A stretch of 64,000 nt of DNA from NCBI RefSeq assembly GCF_000384315.1, contig NZ_ARVW01000001.1, positions 503,745 to 567,744 on the forward strand. The letters are read 5' to 3'. A program made the translations under genes and the position numbers. The DNA is from Amycolatopsis nigrescens CSC17Ta-90 (GTDB lineage Bacteria; Actinomycetota; Actinomycetes; Mycobacteriales; Pseudonocardiaceae). The notes under the pieces are model-generated. The model did not search any database. It was not told the origin of the DNA and saw nothing but the letters and a program-made list of their open reading frames with translations. The first letter of the stretch is position 1, and the number at the start of each line of letters is the position of its first letter. Below are positions 63,639 through 64,000 of the stretch, one piece after another.

Positions 63639-64000
63639 TCAGGCGGTGCGCGGGGCGGTGCAGGTGATCGGGTCGTCGGTGGCGGCGGCCTGGCTGACCA
63701 CGGTGGCGCCGTCGATGGTGATCACGCAGGTGCGCGGGTTCGCCCCCGGCAGCACGCTGACACTCAGGCCGAGGTTGCCGGTGTCGGCGGTGGTGAAGCT
63801 GGCCGAGTCGGCGCCGACCTCGGGCATGTCGATCAGGCCGGTGTCGCCGAACACGGCTCCGGTCACCCGGAACACGGAGCCGCTCGGGCCGCTCACCTCG
63901 AGCTTGACGGTGTGCTGCACGTCCGGCGCCGGAACGGGCGGAACCTGAACGGGAGGAGGGGGTGGGGGTGGGCCCGGAGCGATCGGAGCGGCCGGCGGGG
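63639..64000 (-). CDS. Proline-rich protein with MmpS-like C-terminal domain, 5' end cut by window edge
   Basis: The reverse frame is open from 63639 to the window end, so the protein is truncated at its N-terminus. The visible part starts with a Pro-rich linker (PPAAPIAPGPPPPPP) and ends with about 95 residues whose layout matches the C-terminal domain of mycobacterial MmpS proteins: a VTYxVTG-like first strand (HTVKLEVSG), and CVITIDGATVVSQAA then ITC as the paired Cys. MmpS proteins are membrane-anchored partners of MmpL lipid exporters, and the linker is compatible with an external domain. The membrane anchor would lie beyond base 64000. Confidence 0.6.
   Translation of the reverse strand, partial: PPAAPIAPGPPPPPPPVQVPPVPAPDVQHTVKLEVSGPSGSVFRVTGAVFGDTGLIDMPEVGADSASFTTADTGNLGLSVSVLPGANPRTCVITIDGATVVSQAAATDDPITCTAPRTA

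Overview
This 64 kb window is high-GC actinomycete chromosome. Near-universal G/C at third codon positions, frequent GTG starts, an NAD-specific glutamate dehydrogenase of the large 180 kDa class, an Rv2466c-like DsbA-family protein, a CopD-CtaG fusion, a gamma-butyrolactone-receptor-like regulator, F420-type luciferase-like oxidoreductases and Cys/His-rich tyrosine integrases all point to the Pseudonocardiaceae. Amycolatopsis or a close relative is my best guess; this is inference and no database was consulted.

Layout. 1-9.2 kb is an exported-protein and regulator region: a truncated cyclase-family hydrolase at the left edge, a secreted Trp-rich protein, a SnoaL-like/TetR pair, a small HTH protein, two neighbouring secreted lamin-tail-domain proteins and a 1,326-residue secreted subtilase. 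9.1-15.1 kb holds an HTH regulator, two paralogous GNAT acetyltransferases, an XRE-type regulator with a TPR-like tail, two small overlapping ORFs and a secreted serine hydrolase. Two tRNA genes (Gly-TCC, Pro-TGG) follow.

15.3-22.4 kb is an integrated element next to tRNA-Pro. It carries a remnant integrase 3' end, a TIGR02391/Ymh-like protein with a HEPN-type RX4H motif, a complete tyrosine integrase with excisionase, a STAND (NB-ARC-TPR) ATPase, decayed small genes, and a degenerate copy of the tRNA-Pro 3' half as right border. This is the most plausible site for an undescribed (defence-like) system.

22.4-34.3 kb is mostly conserved metabolism: aldo/keto reductase, NTF2-like protein, LLM oxidoreductase, P-loop kinase, methyltransferase, NlpC/P60 protein, DNA glycosylase, RpiB, ComB-like phosphatase, MBL-fold protein, Rv2466c-like protein and aminopeptidase N. 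34.4-43.5 kb has a CtaJ-like/DUF5130 pair, a remarkable protein made of 18 perfect GTRVTx hexapeptides, an HNH endonuclease, an MscS channel, truncated haemoglobin, a GH13 glucosidase, a divergent LVIVD-repeat/DUF305 pair and a secreted S1 protease. 43.5-60.5 kb includes an NmrA-like reductase, an HTH regulator, a thioesterase translationally coupled to the NAD-glutamate dehydrogenase, a TPR protein with a WSRE repeat tract, EttA, an SSB, the CopD-CtaG protein and an MFS transporter. The right end holds a LacI-type regulator, a secreted I36-type inhibitor-like protein, an O-methyltransferase and the C-terminal part of a proline-rich, MmpS-like protein that runs off the edge.

Several convergent gene pairs are separated by long perfect hairpins. 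Two of these, 15.5 kb apart, share the same 18-bp arm and look like a dispersed repeat family used as bidirectional terminators.
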